From: Montifringilla adamsi
Lineage: Eukaryota; Chordata; Aves; Passeriformes; Passeridae
DNA: 64,000 nucleotides
NCBI GenBank assembly: GCA_017590115.1
Contig: JAGGNK010003335.1
Coordinates: 4,712,001-4,776,000 of the forward strand
Direction: 5' to 3'
Shown here piece by piece: positions 37,568 through 49,600 of the stretch (the stretch's first letter is position 1; each line of letters opens with the position of its first letter). The notes beneath the pieces are model-generated. The model did not search any database. It worked only from the letters and a program-made list of their open reading frames with translations, and had not been told where the DNA came from. Made by a program: the position numbers and the translations under genes.

Positions 37568-39294
37568 AACAAAACCAAACAACATCTCTGTATGTGTGTC
37601 TGTGTACGTCTGCCTGTGTGTGTGTGTTGTAGATGCCTGTACCTGGTACATATTGCCTTCAGCAGTTGCTGTGCTGTCTGTTTGAGTATTTGCTTTGTGC
37701 AAAAAAAGAATGACAAGAACATTCTGGTTACTCTGGTGTTTATATTGTGTTTGCTGTAAGTCTGGAGAACACGATTCTGCTGATCCATGGTCTGAGTAGC
37801 TGCTCCTTAGCCTGTGGATAAGTTCCTGTGTTTGGGGAGGGATTCAGTGAGATCCCAGCTGCAGACCTTTGAGGGCCACAGTGAGTGGTGTCACTCGTCT
37901 CTCCTGACAAGCAGATTTTCCTTTACCTCACAGGGTCCCTTGAGCAGCTGGGGAACACCACACATGTCCTTGGCCCTCCCAGGGTTTGGTGCAGTTTGTG
38001 TGATCCGTGGGTTTGGGTGCCCGAGCCTCCCCCGGCTGTGCCAGGTGCTTGTGGCCTCGTGGCACAAGTGCCAGTCTGGGTGCTCATGGCACCATGGCAC
38101 TGCTCACAGGGGGTTTGGGGGTCTCAGCAAAAGAGGAGGTGCCATCCCAGCTGGGCAGCCTGGGGCAGGCAGAGCCCATGGTCCTGCTGGGGAGGGATGA
38201 CCCAAACCTGGTGCATCAGCCCATCCGGGGCAGGCACGAGCTGGTGGGTGGTGGTGCGAGCAGAAATGCTGGCAAACAGGTGTGCAGGGGCTGTGTTCTC
38301 TGTCAGTCCTTTCTCCCCACCGAGGGCTGACTCGGCTCTCAGGGGCATCTGCTGCCAAAGTCCACGTGCTCCCACCTGAGGCACCCTCTGTATCAGCCAG
38401 CCTGGAAACAGAGAATGGGGCAGGATGTCTGTTGGAAAATATTAAAAACACATTTTGAAATGTTTAACTTGGGGCTGGAAGCTGTCTTAGGCACACATGG
38501 TTGCGCCAGGCCACCTGAACTTCAGGACTTGTCCTCGGGATCTCTGACTGTGAAAGGTGGCACTTTCATAGGGAAATGTGTGAATGTAACCAAATAATGG
38601 AGAACAGAATTGAATTTGTACCAGAAAAATTATCTTTAAAATGCTAAAATTATCAGTGTGTTGTGGTGTGTAAGGGACCAATCACATCCCTGCACTGGAC
38701 ATGGACATTCTGGAGTGTCACCTGAGTCTAATACAGTCACAGGAGCTCTGCTCTAACCTTGAGTGTGCAGATTATCTGGGGTTTTTAGAATAAATAAAAT
38801 CTACATCTGTGTTAAATGGGTCAGGTAAAGGGTCTGGCAGGTAGACATTTTAGCTAGGAAATAGCTACTTTGATACAAAATGTACTTAATGATTCTCCAG
38901 CACAAGCAATGTTTGAGGCTAATAGCGAAATGCAGGTTACAGAGGACTGATTTGGGAACTCAGAGGTGAATTTCTGTAGAATGGGTTAAATAGAGAAAGG
39001 AGGATCTGCAAAAGCTCACACCTTTCTGTTTGGATGGGCACTAGGTGGTATGAAGTGCTCCAGACAGGAAATCCCTTGGTCCCTTGCTTGTGTGTACCCA
39101 GCAGACCGTCTCACAGAAACTGCCCCTGCTCTCGGAGTGACTCACCTGTTACCAGAGGTGAGCACCTGTGCTGCACTCACCTGCTCAGGGAAAGTCTCTC
39201 ACAACAGCTCCGAGTGCTGCCTTTTCCCAGGACTGAATTAATTTTTGCTTCCCCCAGCACTTTTCCTCTGCCATCTCCTGCCCGTCCTGCAGCC

Positions 39295-39552
39295 TGTCTG
39301 GAGGGAGGCTGGAGGAGGGTGGGTTTAGTTTGGATACTGAGAAGAAATTCTTCCTGTGAGGGTGGTGAGGCCCTGGCACAGGGAGCCCAGAGCAGCTGTG
39401 GCTGCCCCATCCCTGGATGCGTCCAGGACCAGGCTGGATGGGGCTTGGAGCAACCTGGGATAGTGGAAGGTGTCCCCGCCCAGGGCAGGGGGTAGAACAG
39501 GGTGATCCTTAAGGACCCTTCCAACCCAAACCATTCTGTGATTCTGTGATGC
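39295..39552 (+). mobile_element. CR1 LINE 3' end, forward orientation, with terminal repeats
   Basis: It reads as the 3' end of CR1 in sense orientation: GAAGAAATTCTTCCTGTGAG, GGCCCTGGCACAGGGAGCCC, GGGCTTGGAGCAACCTGGGA and CCTTCCAACCCAAACCATTC. It ends with the diagnostic tandem ATTCTGTG ATTCTGTG. The open frames over this region (39034-39495 and several minus-strand ones) derive from it and are not genes. Confidence 0.93.
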
Positions 39553-40739
39553 TCTTTGCAGACCAAGGGTTTGATTTCTGCATTTTCTGATTTTCTAATT
39601 CTGAGCCACCCCCACCCCAACACTGAACCTGCTCTAATGTAACTATTGGATATTTCCAGATTATTTTTAACTACTAATCCATGTTTTCATTTTTTGTTGT
39701 GGAGACCAGAGATATGTTTAGTGAGATTAAGCATGAACACTAATGAATTCTGCCCAAACAAAAGCTATGGGAAAATACTGGAATGCAATATTTGCCAAAG
39801 GAAGAGAGCAGTCTAATGTATTATTTCTTGTGTATATTTGGTGGTTTCCTCTTGTTCCAGTGGAATGTTCTGTAGTAACTGGATACTGCATTACTGTCTG
39901 CCCCAGCCCAAAGGCAGGCATAATTATATTTAACATCTGGATGAATTAGACTGAAAACAGACATCTTCTGGAAAGAAATAGTTTCTGTCTGCTATGTCAA
40001 AATAAGAAAGAGCTAATGGCTTTTTAAAAATACCACATTAATTGATATGACTTCATAATCCTTATTAAATACAAGAAAATGGAAGTGCTAATATTGTTTG
40101 CCAGTTATACTTTAGACTGCTGCTATGAAAGACTGGAAAAGTTACATGATTTCCTGAGGGTAGTAAGGTATTAAAAAAATTAATTTGTAGTTAGGAGGAG
40201 TGCTGAGAAGGTGAGAGGCCTGGGTTCTGCTCCTGCTGAGGGACTCACATGATTTCATGGTAAGGCAGAGTCCTACTGGTGTGGCAGAATGGAATTGAAG
40301 TTTGTAAGATACACTCTGAGGTTCAGGGAGATTGTTTTGGTGGATGAAGCTGCACTTCCACCCCTGTGCTCACTTTCTCTCTGTTTCTCTCATGGCTCCA
40401 GTCTCCTCCTCACTTGTGTTCAGTGCTGGGAAGTTTTCCAGGTACCACAAATGGATTCCTGTGCTCTCCTGTTCTCAGGGATAATTTAGGTGAGCGAGTT
40501 TGACCACATCACCCTCTGCTCTGGGAAGGTCTGGTGGGATTCTCTGTCCCATATTTTACCTGGTACTCCCTAGATGGAAATGACTTTGGGAATGTAGTGA
40601 AGAGAGTGCATTTCTGTATCTTCATGAAGTTCATAGTACACAGTCTAAAGCTTGAAAAGTTCAGCAAAAAAGCTTATTTGTACATTAAGGGACCAGAGCA
40701 CGAACTTATTGATCCATCTGAAGCCATAATTTAAATTAT

Positions 40740-40790
40740 ATAAACACATATATTTATATACATAGAAGATATATATATATATATATAAAT
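40740..40790. repeat. TA-rich microsatellite
   Basis: Alternating TA with CACATA and TTTATA interruptions, ending in a clean run of about ten TA units. Simple sequence. Confidence 0.85.
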
Positions 40791-42421
40791 CCCACTTCAT
40801 TAAGGTGAACTGGACACTGCTCCTTCCCCAGTCAGTGCCTCTGGATCCATCCTTGCCTAAAACTGGAGCTGCAGGAGAAATGTTTGTTCTCATTGCAGGT
40901 TTGTCTGTGGAAAACATAACTACAGCATATAGAAATTGGAATCTCCAGTGTTGTTCTGGCAAGGACTCTTGGACTGCAATTACAGAGCCATCCAAAAAGC
41001 TTCTGAGAATAGTTTTATATTAGAATAAAGCATAGGTAGGTGCCAGAAAAACACAATTCCTCAAAGATAAGATGACTTCATGACATGTCCCAGCCAGCCA
41101 GCCCTCTCTAGTGAGTTTGAGTGAGCATCAGCTCTCCCAGAGCTCTGATAAAGCTGGAAAAGCCAAATTCTGATCCAGGCAATGCTGGGAATACACTGGG
41201 TTTGGGATGTGAGGCAGCTGGTGAAGCTGCCTGTAATAAGGACTTGGGTTTTTCTAATTATAGGCAATTATGAACATGTTTTTAAAACTGCTTGCACAGA
41301 TTGCTAACCAACTACCAACTCATAGGAGTCTGGACTAAAACCATGTCAGTGGAAGGAGATGTTGAACTGGATTAGCCCTATTAAAGGCCAGTTTCTTCTC
41401 TTGTGAGCTTGACTTGCTGCCTAAGCTGTGGGAAGCAGCCAGGAGTAGGTCAGGGGGACTATGGGAATTTTGTTTTTCCCTGGTGTTTCTTGGACAGCCT
41501 TACTGGGAAGCAGTCAGCATGGTAGAAATGAGAAAACATCTTTATTATAGATAGTAATTAAATTCTATTCTGTTAATTAGTCAATTTAATAATATATGTA
41601 GTAATTCTAAAGACGTTTAAAACTCAACAGTGTCATTAGATTATTTTTTTTTCTTTTTGATTTTTAGTACTTTAGAGTCTGTAATTTTAATGCTCTTATG
41701 GTGTTTTTGTAGCCTGTAAAAACAGCATGGGGCTAAGTTTATGGCATCAAATGAACTTGATTAGATTTAAAAAAGAAATAAGGAAGACATGATGACATTA
41801 AAAGGGATGAAATGGAAGTGGTTAGGAAGAAATGCATACATTTGGGATGAAACTCTGATTTCTGGCAAAAATCATTTTCTGAGAAGCACAGAGTTAGAAG
41901 AAACAGTGTTTAGTGTTTAATAGAATAGAGACTAATGCTGATGGAAACCAAAAGAAATTTTTGAGGCTGAATAAGGAAAGTCAGGGAATTCAAGGACAAT
42001 GGAGAGGTATGTAGTGGGTGACTGCTCTGACTAAAAGGTCAGACTCTGCTGGGTGCTCAGAAAAGGTCTCTCACAGGGCTGTGAAGCATTGCCAAACCTG
42101 ATCTTCCTCATTAATTCCTTGGCCAGAGACTGGGCTACAGCTCTCACCTGCAAAAGCAGTTTATTTGGGCCACAGCTTTTCATCACCCCACAGGCATGTT
42201 AGGCAAATGCCAAATGTTCCTGTCCATCAGTGGGATGGCATCCCTTTGGAAGTGGGGCCAGGAAGGTGTGGGATGGACCCATTCTGGTACTGTGGCTCCA
42301 GCAGAGCTCCCATGCTGGTCACAAGGGATCTCTTCCTCCTCAGAGAGCCTGGCCTAGCAGGGTGAGGAAGTTCAGAAAGGTTTGTCTATGCCCCTACACA
42401 AAAAGGGGATACTCAGATGCA

Positions 42422-42441
42422 TTTTATTATTATTATTATTA
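42422..42441. repeat. ATT trinucleotide microsatellite
   Basis: About six uninterrupted ATT units in intergenic sequence. Confidence 0.85.
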
Positions 42442-43186
42442 CTTTCATCCTTCTCTAAATTTCTCATGATGCTTAGATAGCTCCAGAAGCCTCAAGTGTG
42501 TATGTATGGGTTTTACTGGAAATGTTTACGTTCCTCAAACTATGGTGAAATTTATTTCTGTGCACACAAGGCATAAGCCTCCTCTAAATCCCAGTTAGGC
42601 TCTCTTTTGGGACTGTGTGACACTTTGACTTCCCTCACTCCCAGTAGCAGGGTGAGCCTTCCACAGGGCCTGGAAGCCAAATGTGAGGTTTTGTCCTTGG
42701 GTGTGGATGTACAATAGCCTTGGTGACCATTACCTACTTGCTCAGTAGTTCTGGAAATTGCACTAAATGAGAAAAACAAGGATTAGAGTCTTCAGAAATC
42801 TTAGCAAAATAATATAGATTAGCAGAAAGTGTGTTTTTTCAAACGCAATATCATCTGCTATGTTTGCCTTCCTGTTAGAAACCTAAAGTTGAAAGCCCAA
42901 GGGGATAAAATTGTTGATTATAGGCTAGAAACAAATAATAACAACGGGAAAGTATCTATTAAAAAGAAAAGGCAGAGAAAGAGAGGAATAGTGACTTTCA
43001 GAGAAGCTGGGCACAAAGGCAATGCCAGCCACACTTTCCTGAATGTAGTCTCCTTCCATTTCTCTCACCCTTTCAACATCATTCCATTCAGATGGAATCT
43101 GAAGACTTCAGACATTTGTCTAGAATTTCTGGATATTTCAGAGTCTGGTCAAAGATGACCTGCTGAGGCTGCTGGGGTGCCAGAGA

Positions 43187-43233
43187 CTGCACCTGACTTC
43201 CCCAGGATCTCTGCACCTGACTTCCCCAGGATT
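43187..43233. repeat. 24-bp tandem duplication
   Basis: CTGCACCTGACTTCCCCAGG plus ATCT or ATTT occurs twice directly in tandem, with one mismatch. Confidence 0.85.
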
Positions 43234-46200
43234 TCTGCCCTGGGAAAGCCAGGAGGATCACCTGCTAAAGCAAGAGTCTCTCAGGTGATCTCTTGGTAGC
43301 AATGAGATCTCAGGGTCTGGGGAGCAGATGGGTCAGGTGCTGCAGCCTGTGCAACAGACTGGAATCTGAAGAATTTCGGTTAATATTTACATCCAGTGTT
43401 TACCCTTTGATAAGGAACAGGTCATCCACTAAAATGACATAATATTGGTAGGTTGTCAAGGTGTTTGCTTTGTGTTTTGCGCACTTGTTCTCTTCTGGAG
43501 AACACTTGGGTGCTGTAGTTTGATTCAGATCAACAGCTGTGGGTTTCCCCTTTAATTTCATGGAACCATCTGTATAAAAAGGGCAATTTCACAACAAGGG
43601 AGCTAGGAAGGTTTGAACTCTGCTTGTGTTTATTAAGGAAAATTCTCAATCTTGCTTCTGTGATGGAAAGATTGTGTTGGTCACTTCAAGAGAGCTCCAC
43701 AAGTCCACAAATTATTGCAGACTGTGTTATGTGGCAGGGACCATTTTTCTTGGGTTTTTGAGGGCAAATCACAGATAGAATACCTGTGTGTCTGATTAGT
43801 GATGATTTGTTTGGGCAAGCATTGCATATCAGTGCAGATGAGTTCTGGATCAATTGTAGCACCTGGCAAACTCTAAATGAGGTCAAACAAGACCAAACTG
43901 TAATTATAATAAATCTTGCCCTTATAAGACAGGTAAGTTGTTCACTGACTGTGGTCTGGAGTCACTAGGTTTTCTCAGTACGTTAATTTGCCAGACATGA
44001 GGCTTTGGCATACTGACTTGATTGCAAAGAATTCAAGATTGTGCAATTCAAATCACCTTTCCCTAGAACAGAACAGGTTGATGTGGATGGAAGTTAAGTT
44101 AGCCTCTGTTTTTAACAACAAAAAACAACAAGCAAACAACTTTGGAACGTAATAGATTGATAGTGGCTTTATTTCTTCCTTGGGCATGGAGTGGATATAC
44201 TTCCCTCCATTCTTACAGTGTTAATATACTTCCCTTCATCTTTCAGTGGTTTTGGTTCTGCTGTACTTTAATTTAACCTTTCTCTTCTTTCTTTCAGTGG
44301 TTTACAATGCGAGTATTGCAAGTGGGTCTGGAATGGCACATTGTATTCCAGCCTTGCCAGAATGTATCTGAGACCCAGAGGCAGCACAGTCCCTGAGGGA
44401 GCTCTACCACCTCCCCACTGAGAGCAATAATCATTGCTCATGTCAGTTGAGTTTTAAGGACATTTATGATTTTCTCTTACATGGCAAAGAGGGGGCAGTT
44501 TCCACATAGTTCTTTGAACACATTGAGATAAACTATTCTGCTGACAGGGTTTAGGAAATATCCTCTTCAAAAGAAATAAGACAAGTTTTCCCTAAGGTAT
44601 GTTTCAGTATCAGTCAGAGCTTCTTACCTCAGTCTTCTAAGATACTGAAATGGTATTTCCGACTATTTCTGGTATCATCATAAAATCCTGAGTAAAAAAT
44701 TATTCTCTGTATTGCCAACTTCACTGTAAATCCAATGAGGAGCTTGAAACAGTGGGGGAAAGGAGATCTTGGGAATGACTGGTATAGGAAACCAGGAGAG
44801 CACTTCCATTGACAGACATGAACTAAAACACTACAGTTACTTGGATTCTAAACATTGCTGTGAAAAATTAGAGCCAAATTCTCACTGTAAATCAGGGTGG
44901 CTCCATGAGCTTCCATGGAACTGTGCCAGAACATCCCAGACAAGGACTTGGCTCCATCTGTTTACAGCACCATCAGCAAGAGCTACTTGGAGAGGTTCCA
45001 CTGGGAGAAAAATTTAATTAAAAAAGGAAGATAAGAATGACAGAGCAATCTGTCTTCTGGATCTCTTGTGGAATGTGTCTCCCATGGGGTTTGATCCTGT
45101 GCACCCACAGCACCTCCAGGTCCTGCTGAGCTCTCCCAGGGGTCACTGCCCTGGGCCAGACTCCAGGGCACCCCTAGGAAATGGAACTGCAGTGCGGTAC
45201 ACCCTGGCACCCTCCCAGTCTGCACTGAGTGCCATTGCAATCATTCAAGGATTTTTTCATCAGTGGTTTCAGAAAATCCAAGGTTTTCCTTTCGCCAAGT
45301 ACTTAAGGTTTTTATTTCTTTAAATTCCTGAATATATCATGGTGGAAAGGATGGGGAATGGCATCACCAACCACTGAAGTTTCCTATTTCCTTTGTGACC
45401 TTGTTATTCACAGACAGACAATTAAATTTCACAACTGTGTTTTAAATCATCTGTAAAGAGGGAGAGAACTCCAAACATCCTTGAGTTGGTTTCTTACTAA
45501 AATGTTAACAAACAAGACAAACACCCAGAAAAAAAAGAAAAAAAAAAAAACCAGCAGGCAAATTACCACTTTGTGATGTTAGGCTGTTTTCATTTCCCAG
45601 AAACTAGTTAATTTATTTAGTGTCCCCCACCAGTCCAAGTTTCATTTATAGATTAACTTGTGTATTTTGGCTCCTATCCATCCCTTCCTTTGGCTCAAAA
45701 TGAATGATACCAGGACTGTCTTTGAAACAAGGCAGGAATGTGATTTTTTTTTTCTTTTTTTTTATTAAAGAGAAACATCACCCTGAAACCTCTCTTTCTG
45801 CCAGCTTTTTGAGGTTCCACCACAGAAATATGATATTAGGAATGGCAGATTAGTGTCTGGTGCATTCCATCTTTATGAATAAATCAGACATGTAATATTC
45901 TGGAGGGATCTGGACACAGTTCGTGTCTCCTCAGAAGGCCTTTTACTGGAGCAGCTTGTTGATGAAGCTTTTCAAGATGGTTTGTTTGCTTTCTTTCAAT
46001 AACTAATCTGTTTCTAGAGGTGGTTTAAACAAGGTTGCTGGTTAGCACCACTCTGGTGCCAGGTTCAGTCTTTTATTTGGGGCTCCTGCTGCCTGGGAGC
46101 AGCTCAGGGGGTTTGGAGCTGGCAGAGGTGGCTGAGAGGGTTGGGCTGCTGGTGTGAGAATCTCCTGCTTGTCTTCTCTTGGCCCATTGGGTTGCTGCTT

Positions 46201-46568
46201 GTGGAGATCCATTTGTTAAACTAAACCTATGGGCATCATGCACAGCAATCAGGGAGCAGCTGTCAAGTGCTGCTGATAAACACAGGCCGTTTTCCAGACT
46301 CTGCAAAAACTCTGTATTTGTCATATGTGAACTCTATGCTGGTGCTTTTTCGTAGTCCATTTGAGGGTTTGCTGGGGAGTTCTGAGCTGCAGCATAAATA
46401 TCTGGCCATCTTTTAAAATCTGTGACTTGGGACTGACAGCAGACTGTCTCATCAAGATGCTCTGTCAGTCCCAAGCACCTTTTTCTAGGACTCTGGGAAA
46501 GGTTTTCCAAGATGTGACAGGAGAATCCTCCCACTGTGTCTTTCTCACACATTTCTCTTTCTTTTTAG

Positions 46569-46673
46569 GATCCTCTAGATATTATTGGAATGTAACTGTA
46601 GAGAAAAATGTTCATTTCTAACAACTCAGTTATGGACTTCTAATCAGACTTGGATTTCTGGAAATACTACAAC
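46569..46673 (+). other. SHROOM1: SHROOM1 5' leader within first coding exon
   Basis: A strong acceptor, a long pyrimidine tract ending TTTTTAG at 46568, opens this exon, so at least one non-coding exon must lie upstream. The leader contains a minimal start-stop, ATGTAA (46590-46595), and an 11-codon upstream reading frame from ATG 46608 to TAA 46641-46643. The latter is in frame with the main start, which proves that the main reading frame cannot begin further upstream in this exon. Confidence 0.6.
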
Positions 46674-49600
46674 ATGACTTCTGCTGGGAATGAGATTGAA
46701 AGATGGACTCACAGGCAAGGTGGCAGAACTGGGAAGCTGATAGAGCCTGTGGCCTCTCCCGAAAATGCTCGTCTTTTGTCAGTGAAGTCAGTCAGCAGCA
46801 TGGACCATCTCTTGCACCTGCCTGGAAGGGCAGACTCTGCTTACAGCTCTTTCTCAGGAGGATCAAACATCCCAGAGAACCCCACACCACCGTGCCATGG
46901 TGAATACATCTGTGTTCCTCCAGAGCAGGCCCCGTACATGGACTCAGAATATGTGACAGGAATTTATAATCTCAGTGCTGCCCACTCTGCCCTCAGATCC
47001 CCCCAGCCGTACACAGCACCAGAGCGGAGCACCCACAGCAGCTCCCATGGCTGTGGGATTACTCCTGCCCAGAGGAGTTCAAATCAGGGCCCTCTGGCCC
47101 TGGCAGCACCTCTGCTGTGCCCTCCCTCGCGCCTCGAGAGCTGTAACGCCACTCACAGGCACTGGGACAAGGCAGGAGACAGACAGGGCTCTGCAGGGCA
47201 GCCTGCTCCTGCTGTGCAGCACAGCCAGCCAGCAGACAGGGATGGACCCTGGAGTCAGCACTGCAATGCAGTTACAGAGCAAGATGTAGGGCCTCCTCGG
47301 GAAAAGCCTCTGGAAAACAAGGGCCTTTCTTCTGATTTTACAAAGGTATCAAAAGTTCAGCCATTAAAGACAGAGGAAAACGGAGAGTGGAGCCTGTCAC
47401 AACATCCTACAAAGAGAAGCAATCCGCACGTTTTCAGGCGACCTTCTTTCATTTTCCAAGAATATTTAAAGACAGACTCTGTGGCAAATGTCCCCAAAAT
47501 ACTTTCTGCATATAATTCAGGTCATGGTAACAAAATTCCCAAAGAGATGAGCTTCAAATCCTATCACCAAGCACATTCCAACCCCAGTGCTGTTAATGAT
47601 ACACAGGAAGTCAAACAGTGTCCCAGGGGTGTGTGTAAGGCAGGTGCCAGAGAAGCAGCTCTGCCAAGCACTGTGCCAGGGCCCTGCCAGAGGAAAGAGT
47701 CCTTGCCCTGTGCTCAGGGCCCACTCCATGCTGAGTGGCATTCAGACATGGATCAGGATGTGTTTGAGGACAGCTCGGAATTAAAATACATGGAGAATGC
47801 TCTTTTGAATAAAAATGCTCCCAGGAGGCTGAGCAGTTATGCAGACAAAAATCAGTGCTATGATTCTGAAGGAAAAATTATGAGCAATATTAAGGAATCA
47901 GTCCCAAACCAGCAAAACAAAGTGCAGAGATCACCACTGTCCTGCAGCTGCAAGGCTGTGGAAGTGGAGAATCCTCAGTGTGAGGAGCTGGATCAGGGAA
48001 GGAAGCAGGGCTGCAATGGCACAAGCCAAATTACATTTTTCAGACCAAAGGAAGAATCCACATCTCAATCATTATGTGAGGTCCAGAAAGAAAACCAGGG
48101 CAACAACAGCAGTCCCGACCTCAGCAGGTGTCTGGAGCAAGAGGAAGCTCCTGTTCAGAAACAGCAGCCTGTGTTTCAAACACAGCTCTCAAGACAGCTT
48201 CGGGAGGACCATGCTGGTGAACAAATAACCAGGCAAGAAACTCCCATGCTTTACTACCTGTCTGCAGGGAAAACCACCAATGTCCTGCACCCCAGCAAGG
48301 ACTCGAGGAGCTCACCAAAGGAAATTCCATCAAGCAGCTGTGCTGCCTCAACACAGTGTCTAGAGATGCAAAGAGAAGGCCGTCAGCTTCAGAGGGGCAG
48401 CCACCACCATCAGCGCAGTGCTGATGATCTCCAGCTTCAGAACAAAGATCTCATTTTCACGAGTCCTCCCTCATTCACAGAAGAGAGTTTCCAGAATGAC
48501 TACATAGAGAAACTTAAAGTGGCTCAGAAAAAGGTTCTCAAAGAAACCTCCTTTAAAAGAAAAGACTTACAGATGAGTTTGCCTGTCAGACTGAGGCAGA
48601 AATCCTCTAAAAGGCCATCAGTTGAACACCTTCGGTCTTTCTCCTTATCCAGTGCAAGTGAGGATGCCAAACCTGTTCCTTGCTCCCCTTCTCATCTAGA
48701 ATCCTTGGAAAGCTTCAATAGAAGTGAAGAAATAAGGAGGCCACAAAAAGGTGATGCAGGGAGAAGGAAAAGGGTAACCCATGAGCAAAAGAAACTGTGC
48801 TACTCTGAGCCTGAGAAGCTCAATCACCTAATGGATAAGGAAGTATCATGGGGTCAAGTTAGGGATGAAACCATTGAGCATGGTACAGTGGCATCCAGGA
48901 GAAGGGATCTGGAGAACAGAGGAAAGACATTTTCCAGTTCAACTGTCTCCAGGACAGAGCTGAAACAAATCCAGCACAGTGCACTGATCAAATACATGGA
49001 ACGAAAGATCAGTCAAAGGCCAGGGGGGTCACAACACCTCCCACTGCATAAGCCACCCCTGCAGGAGAGGCTGTCGAATTCCAAAGGTCCTCCTGGCCAG
49101 ATTTCCAACCCGAATGGAAGCAGGAAGATGCAAAATGATGAGGTTTTTTGCCAACTGCTCTCTGGACAAAAATCACCAGATGTTTTTCCTCCTTTGCCTT
49201 TTGCTCCCCCACTGAAGGTGAGCAGCAGGTGTGATCCCAACCAAGGGGAAGGGAGCTGTACCAGCAAGTGTCCATCAGCTGAAAGTCTCCCACAGGCAGG
49301 GGGTTCTGCTACTGGGAGAGCTCCTGAGAGATCAAAATCCACTCCTTCTTCCACACAGGTAAGACACCAGTACCTGAAGGGGGCATAAAGAAAGTCAAGA
49401 GGGACGCTGGCACTTGAAGATGCATTTGCAGAGAACACGTGCTGTGTGCAGGATGAGGCTGTTTGTGCTCCAGCAGTCTTTATTGTTAATGACAGCAGCT
49501 TCATTAGAGCCCTATCCCAAAAAAAGGTCATTCTAGGGAGAATTTTATAAATCACCAACCTTTCTTGGCTCATGAATTTGAAAGAGAGTAGCTGTCAGTA

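Larger units (their letters stand above)
37265..46568. other. Intergenic or SHROOM1 5' intron, no exon recognised
   Basis: About 9.3 kb of non-coding sequence. It contains a duplicated 33-bp piece with a CR1-like tail (37493-37570), a TG-rich stretch (37587-37630), a CR1 copy (39295-39552), a TA microsatellite (40740-40790), an ATT microsatellite (42422-42440), a 24-bp tandem duplication (43187-43233) and an A-rich tract (45528-45551). No conserved exon seen. If SHROOM1 starts in the 36-kb island, this is its first intron. Confidence 0.55.

Noticed and set aside
39034..39623. Open frames of 148-153 aa on both strands
   Set aside because: They are produced largely by the CR1 3' end at 39295-39552, which is non-coding there.
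46650..46673. SHROOM1 frame beginning at TTG 46650
   Set aside because: TTG is not a likely start in a vertebrate mRNA. The first ATG in frame after the upstream TAA is 46674.
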